NCBI GenBank assembly: GCA_030619365.1
Contig: JAUXBQ010000174.1
Coordinates: 1-5,682, forward strand
Length of the DNA stretch: 5,682 nucleotides
Direction: 5' to 3'
Origin: a candidate division FCPU426 bacterium
GTDB lineage: Bacteria > Oederibacteriota > JAAXVQ01 > JAUVAV01
Program-made: the position numbers and the translations under genes
The notes under the pieces: generated by a model
The model's database searches: none
Told to the model about the DNA's origin: nothing
Seen by the model: the letters and a program-made list of their open reading frames with translations, nothing else
Shown: one piece after another, positions 5,679-5,682 of the stretch
How positions within the stretch are numbered: position 1 is the first letter of the stretch
Layout of the letters: the number at the start of each line of letters is the position of its first letter

Positions 5679-5682
5679 GCCC

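Overview
The window looks like chromosomal DNA from an uncultured, Gram-negative-type bacterium. It has GC-rich genes separated by repeat-laden, often AT-rich spacers. The gene set (glmM-pdxJ overlap, then glmS, then a YjbQ-family gene) and the style of the intergenic repeats (CGAAATCCGA-type, CACGAAGGACACGAAG-type, GTAGGGGCACGTT palindromes) remind me most of Candidatus Omnitrophota or related groundwater lineages such as Planctomycetes. That assignment is from memory and style only, because no phylogenetic marker was compared.

Layout. Positions 1-244 hold no supportable gene; most of it is an AT-rich dispersed repeat built from CGAAATCCGA units around a 24-bp near-palindrome. A possible promoter (245-273) and a good Shine-Dalgarno lead into glmM (370-1770, phosphoglucosamine mutase). 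pdxJ (1752-2468, pyridoxine 5'-phosphate synthase) overlaps the end of glmM by 19 bp and has its ribosome binding site inside glmM, so the two form one translationally coupled unit. A 401-bp gap (2469-2869) carries several nested, near-perfect inverted repeats. It ends at glmS (2870-4705, glutamine:fructose-6-phosphate amidotransferase). A second repeat block (4711-4993), made of CACGAAGGACACGAAG-like units in both orientations, fills the gap to a YjbQ/UPF0047 gene (5021-5425). The last 257 bp are non-coding and contain three hairpins of different sequence, the last cut close to the window edge.

Function. GlmS and GlmM catalyse the first two dedicated steps towards UDP-N-acetylglucosamine (fructose-6-P to GlcN-6-P to GlcN-1-P), the precursor of peptidoglycan and lipopolysaccharide. 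PdxJ closes the pyridoxine ring in the DXP-dependent vitamin B6 pathway. YjbQ proteins are small enzymes for which weak thiamine-phosphate-synthase activity has been reported. All four coding sequences look intact, with their signature residues present.

The genes are ordinary housekeeping genes; the unusual material is between them. Every intergenic gap holds a different family of inverted repeat. The most noteworthy is the gap before glmS, where the complementary segments could form a closed multi-branch RNA with a pseudoknot and an alternative pairing. That could be a cis-regulatory RNA, or simply nested mobile repeats. I see no glmS ribozyme core there.
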